Source: Devosia oryziradicis (GTDB taxonomy: Bacteria; Pseudomonadota; Alphaproteobacteria; Rhizobiales; Devosiaceae). Taken from it: a stretch of 64,000 nucleotides of DNA. The stretch's first letter is position 1; each line of letters opens with the position of its first letter. Location: contig NZ_CP068047.1 in the NCBI RefSeq assembly GCF_016698645.1, positions 2,143,001-2,207,000 on the forward strand, written 5' to 3'. The notes below the pieces were generated by a model, which saw only the letters and a list, made by a program, of their open reading frames with translations, was not told the DNA's origin and searched no databases. Shown in pieces: positions 19,062 through 28,507 of the stretch. A program made the position numbers and the translations under genes.

Positions 19062-19256
19062 ATGAAAGCCAGTGATGTGCGGAGCAAGACCGCAGACGAA
19101 CTGAAGGACCAGCTCGTCGACCTCAAGAAAGAACAGTTCAACCTGCGTTTCCAGCGCGCTACCCAGCAGCTGGAAAAGCCCGCCCAGGTCAAGAAGGTCC
19201 GCCGCGACATCGCGCGGATCAAGACGATCCTCGGCGAAAAGAACGCAGCCAAGTAA
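19062..19256 (+). CDS. rpmC: 50S ribosomal protein L29
   Basis: 64 aa, two-helix protein near the exit tunnel. [34 protein letters not shown] is typical. I chose ATG 19062 ([10 protein letters not shown]) because AAGGA at 19049-19053 then has 8-base spacing and relatives begin MKA. ATG 19056 would add two residues but lies too close to the SD. Confidence 0.96.
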   Translation: MKASDVRSKTADELKDQLVDLKKEQFNLRFQRATQQLEKPAQVKKVRRDIARIKTILGEKNAAK

Positions 19257-19268
19257 GGAGCCGCGACC

Positions 19269-19526
19269 ATGCCAAAGCGCGTTTTGCAGGGGACCGTGGT
19301 CTCCGACGCCAATGATAAGACGGTCGTGGTGCGCGTCGAGCGCCGTTTCACGCATCCGGTGATGAAGAAGACCGTTCGCCGGTCCAAGAAGTACCACGCC
19401 CATGACGAAGCCAACGTGGCCAAGGTCGGGCAGGTGGTCTGGATCGAAGAATGTGCGCCGATTTCCAAGAACAAGCGCTGGACGCTGGTTCAGGGTGCGG
19501 CTCAGCAGGAAGGCACCACGCCATGA
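19269..19526 (+). CDS. rpsQ: 30S ribosomal protein S17
   Basis: 85 aa OB-fold primary 16S-binding protein. [26 protein letters not shown] and [27 protein letters not shown] are diagnostic. The stop overlaps the rplN start by 4 bases (ATGA). This marks the S10-to-spc gene junction, which is continuous here with no terminator. Confidence 0.99.
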   Translation: MPKRVLQGTVVSDANDKTVVVRVERRFTHPVMKKTVRRSKKYHAHDEANVAKVGQVVWIEECAPISKNKRWTLVQGAAQQEGTTP

Positions 19527-19891
19527 TCCAGATGCAGTCCAATCTCGATGTCGCCGACAATTCCGGCGCCAAGCGGGTCATGTGCATCAAGGTGCTGGGC
19601 GGTTCGCACCGCAAGTACGCTTCGGTGGGCGACATCATCGTCGTCTCCGTCAAGGATGCCATTCCGCGCGGTCGCGTGAAGAAGGGCCAGGTCATGAAGG
19701 CCGTGGTCGTTCGCACCGCTTTCGACATCCGTCGCCCCGATGGCACCGTGATCCGTTTCGACAAGAACGCCGCGGTTCTGATCAACAATCAGAAAGAGCC
19801 GATCGGCACTCGTATCTTCGGGCCGGTTCCGCGCGAGCTCCGCGCCAAGAACCACATGAAGATCATTTCGCTCGCACCCGAGGTGCTGTAA
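19523..19891 (+). CDS. rplN: 50S ribosomal protein L14
   Basis: 122 aa, standard length. Sits at the subunit interface and is the docking site of Rsf[29 protein letters not shown] is nearly universal. ATG 19523 overlaps the rpsQ stop. The stop TAA shares one base with the rplX ATG. Confidence 0.99.
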   Translation: MIQMQSNLDVADNSGAKRVMCIKVLGGSHRKYASVGDIIVVSVKDAIPRGRVKKGQVMKAVVVRTAFDIRRPDGTVIRFDKNAAVLINNQKEPIGTRIFGPVPRELRAKNHMKIISLAPEVL

Positions 19892-20202
19892 TGGCTGCCA
19901 AGATCAAGAAGGGCGATAAGGTCGTCGTCCTGGCTGGCAAGGACAAAGGCAAGACTGGCCAGGTCCTGTCGGTGATCCCGACCGAAACCAAGGCTGTCGT
20001 CCAGGGTATCAACCTGGTCCGCCGCCACACCAAGCAGACCGCGTCGACCGATGCCGGCATCTTCACCAAGGAAGCGCCGATCCACCTGTCGAACCTCGCG
20101 ATCGCCGACAAGGATGGCAAGCCCACTCGCGTCGGTTTCCAGATCAAGGACGGCGTGAAGACGCGCGTCGCCAAGTCGACCGGAGATTCGATCGATGGCT
20201 GA
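19891..20202 (+). CDS. rplX: 50S ribosomal protein L24
   Basis: 103 aa. Assembly initiator with an N-terminal KOW motif ([25 protein letters not shown]). The start is fixed by the one-base overlap with rplN. The last 8 bases overlap rplE. Confidence 0.99.
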   Translation: MAAKIKKGDKVVVLAGKDKGKTGQVLSVIPTETKAVVQGINLVRRHTKQTASTDAGIFTKEAPIHLSNLAIADKDGKPTRVGFQIKDGVKTRVAKSTGDSIDG

Positions 20203-20752
20203 GACAGCTTACGTTCCGCGTCTTCGTAACGAATACGAAGACAACATCCGCAAGGTCTTGCAGGAGCAGTTCTCCTACAAGAACGTCATGGAGATGCCCA
20301 AGCTCGAGAAGATCGTGCTGAACATGGGTGTCGGCGAAGCGGTGAACGACACCAAGAAGGTCAAGACGGCTGCTGCCGAGCTCGAGAAGATTGCTGGCCA
20401 GAAGCCGGTCATCACCTACGCTCGCAAGTCGATCGCCGGCTTCAAGGTGCGTGAGAACATGCCCCTGGGCGTGAAGGTGACGCTGCGCAAGACCCGCATG
20501 TACGAGTTTCTCGACCGTCTCGTGAACATCGCACTGCCGCGCGTTCGCGACTTCCGTGGGCTGAACCCGAACTCCTTCGATGGTCGTGGCAACTATGCCA
20601 TGGGTATCAAGGAACACATCATTTTCCCCGAAATCAACTACGATCAGATCGATCAGGTTTGGGGCATGGACATCGTGATCGCCACGACCGCTAAGTCCGA
20701 TGATGAAGCTCGCGCGCTGCTCAAGGCATTCAACTTCCCCTTCCGCCAGTAA
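20195..20752 (+). CDS. rplE: 50S ribosomal protein L5
   Basis: 185 aa 5S rRNA-binding protein of the central protuberance. [43 protein letters not shown] and the terminal NFPFRQ are conserved. ATG lies inside the 3' end of rplX (8-base overlap). rpsN follows after 30 bases. Confidence 0.99.
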   Translation: MAETAYVPRLRNEYEDNIRKVLQEQFSYKNVMEMPKLEKIVLNMGVGEAVNDTKKVKTAAAELEKIAGQKPVITYARKSIAGFKVRENMPLGVKVTLRKTRMYEFLDRLVNIALPRVRDFRGLNPNSFDGRGNYAMGIKEHIIFPEINYDQIDQVWGMDIVIATTAKSDDEARALLKAFNFPFRQ

Positions 20753-20782
20753 GCGGACAGGGAAGGGACAAAGGATCAGGAT

Positions 20783-21088
20783 ATGGCAAAGACCAGCTCC
20801 ATCGTGAAGAACAACAAGCGCGCAGCGCTGGCCAAGCAGTTTGCTGGCAAGCGCGCCGCTCTGAAGGCAAAGACCAAGGACCAGTCGCTCCCCATGGACG
20901 AGCGCTTCGCAGCCCAGCTGAAGCTGGCCGAGCTGCCGCGCAACTCCGCCAAGGTCCGCGTGCGCAACCGCTGCGAAGTCTCGGGTCGTCCCCGCGGCTT
21001 CTACCGCAAGCTGAAGATGAGCCGTATCGCTCTGCGTCAGCTTGGTAACCTGGGCCAGATCCCGGGTCTCGTGAAGTCGAGCTGGTAA
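20783..21088 (+). CDS. rpsN: 30S ribosomal protein S14 (zinc-free form)
   Basis: 101 aa, the long C-minus form. The CxxC zinc motif is absent, with only one Cys in [12 protein letters not shown]. The C-terminus [18 protein letters not shown] is typical. Late-assembly 30S head protein. ATG is preceded by AGGATCAGGAT. Confidence 0.99.
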   Translation: MAKTSSIVKNNKRAALAKQFAGKRAALKAKTKDQSLPMDERFAAQLKLAELPRNSAKVRVRNRCEVSGRPRGFYRKLKMSRIALRQLGNLGQIPGLVKSSW

Positions 21089-21101
21089 GGAGAAACATCA
21101 G

Positions 21102-21500
21102 ATGAGCTTTTCCGATCCCATCGGCGACATGCTGACCCGTATCCGCAACGCCCAGATGCGTCGCAAGAATTCCGTTTCGACTCCGGCATCGACCCTGCGT
21201 GGTCGCGTGCTGGACGTGCTCCAGTCCGAGGGTTTCATCCGCGGATATTCGGAGACCAAGTTCGAGAACGGTGCTTCCGAGTATGAGATCGAACTCAAGT
21301 ACTCGGACAACGAAGGCGTTATCCGCACGATCGAGCGCGTTTCGCGTCCCGGCCGTCGCGTCTATGCCTCCGTCAAGAATATTCCGCAGGTTGCCAATGG
21401 CCTGGGTGTCTCGATCCTCTCCACCCCCAAGGGTGTGATGGCCGACCACGAAGCCAAGGCTGCCAACGTTGGTGGCGAGGTACTCTGCCGCGTATTCTAA
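21102..21500 (+). CDS. rpsH: 30S ribosomal protein S8
   Basis: 132 aa. Binds 16S helix 21 and, in E. coli, represses the spc operon. It begins [21 protein letters not shown], and the C-terminal [26 protein letters not shown] is diagnostic. GGAGAA precedes the ATG. A 51-base gap separates it from rplF. Confidence 0.99.
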   Translation: MSFSDPIGDMLTRIRNAQMRRKNSVSTPASTLRGRVLDVLQSEGFIRGYSETKFENGASEYEIELKYSDNEGVIRTIERVSRPGRRVYASVKNIPQVANGLGVSILSTPKGVMADHEAKAANVGGEVLCRVF

Positions 21501-21551
21501 GGTCTGTCCTTAGGATCCGCGGTAAGACGATTACTCAAGGATTGAACTAGA

Positions 21552-22085
21552 ATGTCACGTACTGGCAAGAAACCGGTTGCACCGGTGAGCGGCGTAACGG
21601 TCACGATCAACGGTCGTACCGTCACCGCCAAGGGCCCGAAGGGCGAACTGAGCATCGAGCTCATGGATATTGTCAATGCCGAGAGCGGCGCCGATGGCGT
21701 TGTCATCACTCCGGCCAACGACAGCCGTGAAGCACGTGCCGCCTGGGGCACCACCCGTGCTCTGATCCAGAACATGGTCACCGGCGTTTCGGCCGGCTTC
21801 GAGAAGAAGCTGGCGATCCAGGGCGTTGGCTATCGCGCTGCCATGCAGGGCAAGGACGTCAAGCTGTCGCTTGGTTTCAGCCACGAAGTGATCTACGAAG
21901 CCCCCAAGGGCATCACCCTGGCTGTGCCGGCGCCGACTGAAATCGTCGTCACCGGTATCGACAAGCAGCAGGTTGGCCAGGTTGCCGCGAACATTCGCGC
22001 CTGGCGCAAGCCGGAGCCCTATAAGGGCAAGGGTGTTCGTTACGCAAACGAACAGGTCTTCCGCAAAGAAGGCAAGAAGAAGTAA
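21552..22085 (+). CDS. rplF: 50S ribosomal protein L6
   Basis: 177 aa, duplicated alpha/beta fold near the sarcin-ricin loop. [19 protein letters not shown] and the C-terminal [19 protein letters not shown] are diagnostic. rplR follows after 12 bases. Confidence 0.99.
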   Translation: MSRTGKKPVAPVSGVTVTINGRTVTAKGPKGELSIELMDIVNAESGADGVVITPANDSREARAAWGTTRALIQNMVTGVSAGFEKKLAIQGVGYRAAMQGKDVKLSLGFSHEVIYEAPKGITLAVPAPTEIVVTGIDKQQVGQVAANIRAWRKPEPYKGKGVRYANEQVFRKEGKKK

Positions 22086-22097
22086 GGAGCGCCTGCA

Positions 22098-22460
22098 ATG
22101 GCTATCAGTGCAAAAGGTGCGGAACGCCGCAAGGCTCGTGTCCGCAAGGCGCTCAAGGCTCGTGCCTTCGGTCGTCCCCGTCTGTCGGTCTTCCGTTCGG
22201 ACAAGAATATCTACGCCCAGATCATCGACGATGCGACCGGCCGCACGCTGGCTGCCGCTTCGACGCTCGACAAGGACGTCAAGGCAACCGTCAAGAATGG
22301 CGGTACTTCGGAAGCCGCTGCTACGATCGGCAAGCTGATCGCAGAGCGCGGCACCAAGGCCGGCGTTGCCGAGGTCGTCTTCGATCGTGGCGGTTACATC
22401 TATCATGGCCGTGTGAAGGCCCTTGCAGACGCTGCCCGTGAGGGCGGCCTGCAGTTCTAA
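22098..22460 (+). CDS. rplR: 50S ribosomal protein L18
   Basis: 120 aa 5S rRNA-binding protein. [18 protein letters not shown] and the terminal [27 protein letters not shown] are typical. A basic N-terminus of about 25 residues precedes the globular domain. GGAGCG precedes the ATG, and rpsE follows after 18 bases. Confidence 0.99.
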   Translation: MAISAKGAERRKARVRKALKARAFGRPRLSVFRSDKNIYAQIIDDATGRTLAAASTLDKDVKATVKNGGTSEAAATIGKLIAERGTKAGVAEVVFDRGGYIYHGRVKALADAAREGGLQF

Positions 22461-22478
22461 CGCGGCGAGGAAAGTAAT

Positions 22479-23012
22479 ATGAGCAGAGACGTTCAAGAGC
22501 GCGAAAGCGAATTCGTCGATCGCCTGGTCCACATCAACCGCGTGGCCAAGGTGGTCAAGGGTGGTCGTCGCTTCGGCTTCGCAGCCCTCGTGGTTGTCGG
22601 CGACCAGAAGGGCCGCGTTGGTTTCGGTCACGGCAAGGCCCGTGAAGTGCCAGAAGCGATCCGCAAGGCTACCGAGCAGGCCAAGCGCCAGATGATCCGC
22701 GTTCCGCTGCGCGATGCGCGCACGCTGCACCACGACGTGCAGGGTCGCCACGGTGCCGGCAAGGTGATCCTGCGTGCCGCCGTTCCGGGTACCGGTATCA
22801 TTGCCGGCGGTCCGATGCGCGCCGTGTTCGAGACGCTTGGCATCAACGACATCGTTGCCAAGTCGCAGGGCACTGCCAACCCGTACAACATGGTGCGGGC
22901 CACCTTCGATGCGCTCAAGCGCGTCGACAGCCCCCGCTCGGTTGCTTCGCGCCGCGGCCTGAAGGTTTCTGAACTCCAGGCTCGCCGCGGCGAGACTGCG
23001 GTCGAAGCTTGA
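22479..23012 (+). CDS. rpsE: 30S ribosomal protein S5
   Basis: 177 aa. Accuracy protein at the mRNA entry pore and site of spectinomycin-resistance changes. The [29 protein letters not shown] stretch contains the spectinomycin loop and looks wild type. [19 protein letters not shown] is the conserved dsRBD-like half. Normal length for the class. Confidence 0.99.
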   Translation: MSRDVQERESEFVDRLVHINRVAKVVKGGRRFGFAALVVVGDQKGRVGFGHGKAREVPEAIRKATEQAKRQMIRVPLRDARTLHHDVQGRHGAGKVILRAAVPGTGIIAGGPMRAVFETLGINDIVAKSQGTANPYNMVRATFDALKRVDSPRSVASRRGLKVSELQARRGETAVEA

Positions 23013-23033
23013 TCGCCGGTCAGGAGATAAATC

Positions 23034-23222
23034 ATGGCTGACAAGAAGACCATTATTGTCCAGCAGATCGGCTCGCCGATCCGCCGCGACAAGGTGCAGC
23101 GCGCGACCCTGATCGGTCTCGGGCTCAACAAGATGAACAAGCAGCGCGAGCTGATCGATACGCCCGAAGTTCGCGGCATGATCAACAAGCTTCCGCACCT
23201 CGTCCGCGTCGTCGGCGAGTAA
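23034..23222 (+). CDS. rpmD: 50S ribosomal protein L30
   Basis: 62 aa. Contains the conserved [30 protein letters not shown] and ends VRVVGE. Bacterial short form. It sits between rpsE and rplO as in most proteobacteria. Confidence 0.99.
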   Translation: MADKKTIIVQQIGSPIRRDKVQRATLIGLGLNKMNKQRELIDTPEVRGMINKLPHLVRVVGE

Positions 23223-23238
23223 GTAGGGAGTCGATCAC

Positions 23239-23739
23239 ATGACCCGTTTGAACGAACTTCGCGACAATCCCGGCGCCAACAAGGTCCGCGTCCGCATCGG
23301 CCGTGGTATCGGCTCGGGCAAGGGCAAGACCGGTGGTCGCGGCGGCAAGGGCCAGACGGCACGCTCGGGCGTTGCCATCAACGGCTTCGAAGGCGGCCAG
23401 ATGCCCCTTCACATGCGTATGCCGAAGCGCGGCTTCAACGCGCTCAACCCCGGCAACTGGAATGAAGTCCGCATCGACCGCATCCAGGCCTATATCGACA
23501 GCGGCAAGCTCGATGCCAAGGGCGTCATCGACGCTCAGGCCCTGATCGCCGCCCGCGTGATCCGTCGCGCCAAGGATGGCGTGCGCCTGATCGGCTCGAC
23601 CGGCTTTACGGCCAAGAAGGTGACGTTCAACGTCAACTACGCCACTGCTGGTGCCACTGCCGCTATTGAATCTGCCGGTGGCAAGATCGATATCATCCCG
23701 GCCAAGGCGCCGTGGAAGAAGACCCCATACGCCGGTTAA
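23239..23739 (+). CDS. rplO: 50S ribosomal protein L15
   Basis: 166 aa. The Gly/Lys/Arg-rich N-terminus ([22 protein letters not shown]) threads into 23S rRNA, and the C-terminal fold is conserved. Last r-protein gene before secY. A strong terminator-type hairpin begins 11 bases after its stop. Confidence 0.99.
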   Translation: MTRLNELRDNPGANKVRVRIGRGIGSGKGKTGGRGGKGQTARSGVAINGFEGGQMPLHMRMPKRGFNALNPGNWNEVRIDRIQAYIDSGKLDAKGVIDAQALIAARVIRRAKDGVRLIGSTGFTAKKVTFNVNYATAGATAAIESAGGKIDIIPAKAPWKKTPYAG

Positions 23740-23750
23740 GCATCGGCATG

Positions 23751-23786
23751 GCGCACCCGGCCGAGTGGTCGGGTGCGCTGTTTTTG
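23751..23786 (+). terminator. Intrinsic terminator/attenuator between rplO and secY
   Basis: 12-bp stem (one G-U pair) with GAGT loop: GCGCACCCGGCC pairs with GGTCGGGTGCGC, followed by TGTTTTT. It has all features of a Rho-independent terminator. secY starts 80 bases later, so downstream transcription needs read-through or a second promoter. Confidence 0.8.
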
Positions 23787-23866
23787 GTTTGTTGCGTTTT
23801 GGGGCCGATGCATCTGCCCGTGAAGCGCTCCGAGCGCACCTGGCCTTGAAGCCATAGGAGCGATAT

Positions 23867-25207
23867 ATGGCGTCCGCAGCCGAACAGCTGGCACGTAATC
23901 TCAACTTCTCGACCTTTTCCAAGGCGAAGGCCCTGCAGCAGCGCATCTGGTTCACACTGGGCGCGCTGCTCGTCTATCGTCTGGGTACTTTCATTCCGGT
24001 GCCTGGCATCGATCCCGATGCCTTTGCGCAGACGTTCCAACAGAGCCAGCAGGGCATTCTGGGCATGTTCAACATGTTCGCCGGCGGCGCCGTTGAGCGC
24101 ATGGCGATCTTTGCCCTCAATCTCATTCCCTACATCACCGCCTCGATCGTGGTGCAGGTTGTCGCCACCGCCTCGCCGCGCCTGGAAGCGCTGAAGAAGG
24201 AAGGTGGCGAGGCTGGTCGCCGCAAGATGAACCAGTACACTCGGTATCTCGCGGTCGTCTTCTGCGCCGTGCAGGCCTATGGCATTGCCGTCGGTCTCGA
24301 GGCGAGCCAGGGCGTCGTGCTCAACCCGGGCTGGTTCTTCCGTGTCTCCACGGTGATTACCCTGGTTGGCGGCACCATGTTCCTGATGTGGCTGGGCGAG
24401 CAGATCACCTCGCGCGGCGTCGGCAACGGCATCTCGCTGATCATTTTCGCCGGCATCGTTGCCAACCTGCCGACCACCTTCGTGCAGACGCTCGAGCTGG
24501 CCCGCACTGGCGCTATTCCGGCCATTGCCGGATTCGCCATGCCGATCCTGGCCCTGGTGGTGATCGCGGCAATCGTGTTCTTCGAACGTGCCCAGCGCAG
24601 GCTGCTGATCCAGTATCCGAAGCGCCAGGTCGGCAACAAGATGTTCCAGGGCGACAGCTCGCACCTGCCGCTCAAGCTGAACACGTCGGGTGTTATCCCG
24701 GTGATCTTCGGCTCCTCGCTGCTGCTGCTGCCGGCAACCATTGCGTCCTTTGCGGCGCAGGGCAATGCTCCGCAGTGGCTGCAGGTGGTGACGGCGCTAT
24801 TGGGCCGCGGTCAGCCGCTCCACCTGGCACTGTTTGCCTTCTTCATCATCTTCTTCGCCTTCTTCTACACCTCGATCGTGTTCAACCCGGCCGAGACTGC
24901 TGACAACCTCAAGCGTTCCGGTGGGTTCATTCCGGGTATTCGGCCGGGCGAGCGCACTGCGCAGCACATCGACTACGTGCTGTCGCGCATTACGCTGATC
25001 GGCGCCCTCTACCTGACGGTCGTGGCTCTTATTCCGGAAGTGCTGTTCAGCCAGCTTGCCATCAGCCAATTCATCGGCGGCACCTCGCTGCTGATCATGG
25101 TGACGGTGACGCTGGACACGGTGTCGCAGATACAATCGCACCTGATCGCGCAACAGTATGAGGGGCTCGTGAAGAAGTCCCGTCTTGGGGGAGGCAAGCG
25201 TCGATGA
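23867..25207 (+). CDS. secY: Protein translocase subunit SecY
   Basis: 446-aa core channel of the Sec translocon with ten predicted membrane helices. The first helix region LLVYRLGTFIPVPGIDP, the cytoplasmic loops with RRKMNQYTRYLAV and the C-terminal KSRLGGGKRR are typical. SD TAGGAG precedes the ATG. The last 4 bases overlap adk (ATGA), so the two genes are translationally coupled. Confidence 0.99.
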   Translation: MASAAEQLARNLNFSTFSKAKALQQRIWFTLGALLVYRLGTFIPVPGIDPDAFAQTFQQSQQGILGMFNMFAGGAVERMAIFALNLIPYITASIVVQVVATASPRLEALKKEGGEAGRRKMNQYTRYLAVVFCAVQAYGIAVGLEASQGVVLNPGWFFRVSTVITLVGGTMFLMWLGEQITSRGVGNGISLIIFAGIVANLPTTFVQTLELARTGAIPAIAGFAMPILALVVIAAIVFFERAQRRLLIQYPKRQVGNKMFQGDSSHLPLKLNTSGVIPVIFGSSLLLLPATIASFAAQGNAPQWLQVVTALLGRGQPLHLALFAFFIIFFAFFYTSIVFNPAETADNLKRSGGFIPGIRPGERTAQHIDYVLSRITLIGALYLTVVALIPEVLFSQLAISQFIGGTSLLIMVTVTLDTVSQIQSHLIAQQYEGLVKKSRLGGGKRR

Positions 25208-25767
25208 GGTTGATTCTGCTCGGACCGCCGGGGGCGGGGAAGGGGACCCAGGCCAAGATCCTTGTGGAATCCTATGGGATCCCGCAGCTTTCAACCGGCG
25301 ACATCCTGCGCTCGGCTATCCAGAACCGCACGCCCCTCGGGCTGGCGGCCAAGGAAGTGATGGACCGTGGCGACCTGGTGTCCAACGACATCGTCAACGG
25401 CATTGTCTCCGATCGGCTTGATGCGGAGGACTGCAAGGCCGGGTTCATCCTCGACGGCTTTCCGCGCACCATCGGTCAGGCCGAGGCCCTCGACGGCATG
25501 CTGGCCGACAAAGGCATGGCGCTCGACGCCGTCATCGAGATGACTGCGGACGCCGAAGTGCTGGTTGCCCGGGTCATCAACCGCGCGAAGGAAAGCAACC
25601 GCCCGGATGACAATCCGGAGGTGATCCGCAAGCGCCTTGAAGTCTACAAGAACGACACCGCGCCGCTGGTGGATTATTACCGCAAGCGGGGCCTGGTGAA
25701 GACGGTCGACGGCATGGCGCCGGTCGAGCAGGTGACGGCAGCCATCAAGGCGGCAATCACCAACTGA
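25204..25767 (+). CDS. adk: Adenylate kinase (short-LID form)
   Basis: 187 aa. Catalyses ATP + AMP = 2 ADP. The P-loop LLGPPGAGKGTQA is at residues 5-17, with AMP-binding STGDILR and FILDGFPRT. The LID is reduced to AKESNRPDDNPEVIRKRL, with no zinc cysteines, as in other alphaproteobacterial short forms. Overlaps secY by 4 bases. Confidence 0.98.
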   Translation: MRLILLGPPGAGKGTQAKILVESYGIPQLSTGDILRSAIQNRTPLGLAAKEVMDRGDLVSNDIVNGIVSDRLDAEDCKAGFILDGFPRTIGQAEALDGMLADKGMALDAVIEMTADAEVLVARVINRAKESNRPDDNPEVIRKRLEVYKNDTAPLVDYYRKRGLVKTVDGMAPVEQVTAAIKAAITN

Positions 25768-25788
25768 AATTCGGACTTGACTTCGAGG

Positions 25789-25817
25789 TTGACTCCTCGG
25801 AATCCAGCCCTTAATAA
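25789..25817 (+). promoter_or_regulatory. Promoter of the alpha operon (rpsM-rpsK-rpoA-rplQ)
   Basis: TTGACT (25789-25794), 17-base spacer, TAATAA (25812-25817): the best sigma-70 match in the window, 125 bases upstream of the rpsM GTG. A second TTGACT lies at 25777. Confidence 0.65.
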
Positions 25818-25851
25818 CCGCGCCAGTCTCATGGATTATTGGGCTGGATTC
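25800..25851. promoter_or_regulatory. 11-bp inverted repeat overlapping the rpsM promoter
   Basis: GAATCCAGCCC (25800-25810) and its exact complement GGGCTGGATTC (25841-25851). The left arm is in the -35/-10 spacer and the right arm is just past the expected start site. Both arm ends are GANTC (CcrM) sites, and a third (GACTC) lies at 25791. Could be an operator or a leader hairpin. Confidence 0.5.
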
Positions 25852-25941
25852 GGTGTTCCACATAGTGGGGGTCGAATTCGGTCCCTTGTTGTTATAAGGG
25901 CGCCAGCCGTGACGGTTCGCGCTGAATGAAGGAGAGCAGAC

Positions 25942-26310
25942 GTGGCTCGTATTGCTGGCGTCAATATCCCGACGAATAAGCGCGTTGTCATTGCGCTGCA
26001 GTATATCCACGGGATCGGCGACAAGTTCGCCGAGGATATCTGCGCCAAGGTTGGCATTCCGGCTGAGCGCCGTGTGAACGAGCTCACCGACGCCGAAGTG
26101 ATCCAGATCCGTGAGACCATCGACCGCGACTACGTCGTGGAGGGTGACCTCCGTCGTGGCGTGGCGATGAACATCAAGCGCCTGATGGACCTGGGCAACT
26201 ACCGTGGCCTGCGCCACCGTCGTGGCCTGCCGGTTCGTGGCCAGCGCACCCACACCAATGCCCGCACCCGCAAGGGTCCGGCCAAGCCGATCGCCGGCAA
26301 GAAGAAGTAA
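25942..26310 (+). CDS. rpsM: 30S ribosomal protein S13
   Basis: 122 aa, head protein bridging to the 50S subunit. It starts with GTG ([15 protein letters not shown]), supported by AAGGAGAG at 25929-25936. [26 protein letters not shown] is the diagnostic C-terminal tail. First gene of the alpha operon. rpmJ and infA are not present ahead of it. Confidence 0.99.
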   Translation: MARIAGVNIPTNKRVVIALQYIHGIGDKFAEDICAKVGIPAERRVNELTDAEVIQIRETIDRDYVVEGDLRRGVAMNIKRLMDLGNYRGLRHRRGLPVRGQRTHTNARTRKGPAKPIAGKKK

Positions 26311-26329
26311 GAACCCGCTTGGGGTTCTT
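26309..26329 (+). terminator. Weak hairpin after rpsM
   Basis: 8-bp stem AAGAACCC/GGGTTCTT with GCTTG loop at the rpsM stop. No T-run follows. Possibly a processing or attenuation structure before rpsK. Confidence 0.3.
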
Positions 26330-26389
26330 CGATGTAGCTACTGGGGCCGCCCGGCTAACGGTAGCGCTGATATCGTCTAGAGGAATATA

Positions 26390-26782
26390 ATGGCTAAAGC
26401 TGAAGTCGCGCGCGTAAAGCGCAAGGAACGCAAGAACATCACGTCTGGCGTCGCCCACGTGAACGCTTCGTTCAACAACACCATGGTCACCATCGCCGAC
26501 ATGCAGGGCAACACGATTTCGTGGTCCTCGTCGGGTGTCATGGGTTTCAAGGGTTCGCGCAAGTCGACCCCGTACGCAGCCCAGGTTGCTGCTGAAGATG
26601 CCGCCAAGAAGGCGCAGGAACACGGCATGAAGACCCTCGAGGTCGAAGTGCGCGGTCCGGGTTCGGGCCGTGAATCGGCGCTCCGCGCCCTGCAGGCCGC
26701 TGGCTTCAATGTCACCTCGATCCGTGACGTGACCTCGATCCCGCACAATGGCTGCCGCCCGCGCAAGCGGCGCCGCGTCTAA
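26390..26782 (+). CDS. rpsK: 30S ribosomal protein S11
   Basis: 130 aa platform protein near the E-site codon. It contains [38 protein letters not shown] and the terminal [14 protein letters not shown]. rpsD does not follow, which is normal in alphaproteobacteria. A hairpin precedes rpoA. Confidence 0.99.
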   Translation: MAKAEVARVKRKERKNITSGVAHVNASFNNTMVTIADMQGNTISWSSSGVMGFKGSRKSTPYAAQVAAEDAAKKAQEHGMKTLEVEVRGPGSGRESALRALQAAGFNVTSIRDVTSIPHNGCRPRKRRRV

Positions 26783-26801
26783 TCTAGACCGACTGACGAG
26801 C

Positions 26802-26834
26802 CTCCCGGCCGATTGAATGGGCCGGGAGTCTTAT
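26802..26834 (+). terminator. Terminator-like hairpin between rpsK and rpoA
   Basis: Perfect 9-bp stem CTCCCGGCC/GGCCGGGAG with a 9-base loop, followed by TCTTATT, 19 bases after rpsK and about 55 bases before rpoA. Likely partial terminator. Confidence 0.5.
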
Positions 26835-26889
26835 TGCGTTTGCGGCGGAGCGGCTCGGGCTGGAGCCGCGATTTTGAAAGGACATTACC

Positions 26890-27909
26890 GTGACGATCCA
26901 GAGGAACTGGCAAGAACTGATCAAGCCGACCAAGCTGGAGATTGTTTCGGGCAGCGACAACGCGCGCGTGGCCTCGGTGGTTGCCGAGCCGCTTGAGCGC
27001 GGTTACGGGCTTACCCTTGGTAACGCCCTGCGTCGCGTGCTGCTGTCGTCGCTCCAGGGCGCGGCAGTGACTGCAATCCAGATTGACGGCATCCTGCATG
27101 AATTCTCCTCGCTTCCGGGCGTGCGGGAAGACATCACCGACCTGGTCCTCAACGTGAAGGAAATCGCGTTGAAGATGGGCGGTGAGGGTCCGAAGCGCCT
27201 TGCCCTCAGCCGTCAGGGCCCGGGCGCGGTCACCGCCGGCGACATCAAGGTCACCGGCGATATCGAAGTGCTGAACCCCGAGCTGGTCATCTGCCACCTC
27301 GACGACGGCGCCGAGATCAATATCGAATTCACCGTCGACACCGGCAAGGGCTATGTCGCGGCTGACAAGAATCGTCCAGAAGACGCGCCGATCGGCTTCA
27401 TTCCGGTCGACTCGCTGTTCTCGCCGGTTCGTCGCGTCAGCTACAAGGTCGATGCGACCCGTGCGGGCGAGAGCCTGGACAAGGACAAGCTGACCCTGCA
27501 GGTCGAGACCAACGGCGCGCTGTCGCCGGAAGATGCCGTGGCTTTCGCCGCTCGCATTCTCCAGGACCAGCTGTCGGTATTCGTGAACTTCGAAGAGCCC
27601 AGCAAGGAAAAGGCACAGGATGCCGTTCCGGAGCTGGCCTTCAACCCGGCTCTGCTCAAGAAGGTCGACGAGCTCGAACTTTCGGTCCGCTCGGCCAACT
27701 GCCTGAAGAACGACAACATCGTCTATATCGGCGACCTGATCCAGAAGACGGAAGCCGAGATGCTGCGGACGCCGAATTTCGGCCGCAAGTCGCTCAACGA
27801 AATCAAGGAAGTCCTGGCACAGATGGGGCTTCATCTCGGGATGGACGTGGCCAATTGGCCGCCCGAGAATATCGATGACCTCGCCAAGCGCTACGAAGAT
27901 CACTACTGA
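26890..27909 (+). CDS. rpoA: RNA polymerase alpha subunit
   Basis: 339 aa. The N-terminal domain (about 1-235) dimerises and assembles beta and beta' ([23 protein letters not shown]). A linker is followed by the C-terminal domain (about 255-330), which binds UP elements and activators ([32 protein letters not shown]). GTG start at 26890, preceded by AAAGGAC, gives [13 protein letters not shown], as in relatives. Confidence 0.99.
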   Translation: MTIQRNWQELIKPTKLEIVSGSDNARVASVVAEPLERGYGLTLGNALRRVLLSSLQGAAVTAIQIDGILHEFSSLPGVREDITDLVLNVKEIALKMGGEGPKRLALSRQGPGAVTAGDIKVTGDIEVLNPELVICHLDDGAEINIEFTVDTGKGYVAADKNRPEDAPIGFIPVDSLFSPVRRVSYKVDATRAGESLDKDKLTLQVETNGALSPEDAVAFAARILQDQLSVFVNFEEPSKEKAQDAVPELAFNPALLKKVDELELSVRSANCLKNDNIVYIGDLIQKTEAEMLRTPNFGRKSLNEIKEVLAQMGLHLGMDVANWPPENIDDLAKRYEDHY

Positions 27910-27940
27910 TCCCGCGCTGCCAAGCTTTTAGGAGACTACC

Positions 27941-28360
27941 ATGCGCCACGGTAATTCCGGCCGCAAGCTCAGCCGAACCGCCTCGCACCGCAAGGCAATG
28001 TTCGCCAACATGTCCGCCGCGCTGATCAAGCACGAGCAGATCGTTACCACTCTGCCCAAGGCGAAGGACCTGCGTCCGATCGTCGAGAAGCTGATCACGC
28101 TGGGCAAACGCGGCGACCTGCACGCTCGCCGTCAGGCAATCGCCCAGATCCGTGACGAAGGCCAGGTTGCCAAACTCTTTGCCGTGCTTGGTCCCCGCTA
28201 CAAGGAACGCCAGGGCGGCTATATCCGCATCATGAAGGCCGGCTTCCGCTATGGCGACAATGCGCCGATGGCCGTGATCGAGTTCGTTGATCGTGACGTC
28301 AATGCCAAGGGCCAGGACAGCGGTCCGGTGCAGGTGCAGGACGAATCCGAAGCCGCGTAA
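27941..28360 (+). CDS. rplQ: 50S ribosomal protein L17
   Basis: 139 aa near the exit tunnel. It begins [21 protein letters not shown], and [28 protein letters not shown] is diagnostic. Acidic C-terminal tail. Last gene of the ribosomal block, followed by a strong terminator. Confidence 0.99.
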   Translation: MRHGNSGRKLSRTASHRKAMFANMSAALIKHEQIVTTLPKAKDLRPIVEKLITLGKRGDLHARRQAIAQIRDEGQVAKLFAVLGPRYKERQGGYIRIMKAGFRYGDNAPMAVIEFVDRDVNAKGQDSGPVQVQDESEAA

Positions 28361-28382
28361 GCGCGGGTTTCATCTGTTTTTT

Positions 28383-28419
28383 GAAAAGGGCGGTCGCTGT
28401 TCAAGCGGCCGCCCTTTTC
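28383..28419 (+). terminator. Terminator of the ribosomal block
   Basis: 16-bp stem with one G-U pair: GAAAAGGGCGGTCGCT pairs with AGCGGCCGCCCTTTTC around a GTTCA loop, ending in CTTTTC. It lies 22 bases after rplQ. Confidence 0.85.
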
Positions 28420-28507
28420 GCATGTCTGGTGCCAACCGATTTGGCCCCAGTGGACATTTGCCGCGCGCTGCGGTTCATTCCGGAACGCTGTGGCTGGGGG
28501 AATAGCG

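Noticed and set aside
25204..25767. Adenylate kinase looks truncated (187 aa, no zinc LID)
   Set aside because: Short-LID adenylate kinases are typical of many alphaproteobacteria; all catalytic motifs are present.
25768..25941. Missing rpmJ or infA between adk and rpsM, and missing rpsD after rpsK
   Set aside because: Absence at these places is normal for alphaproteobacterial gene order, not a loss.
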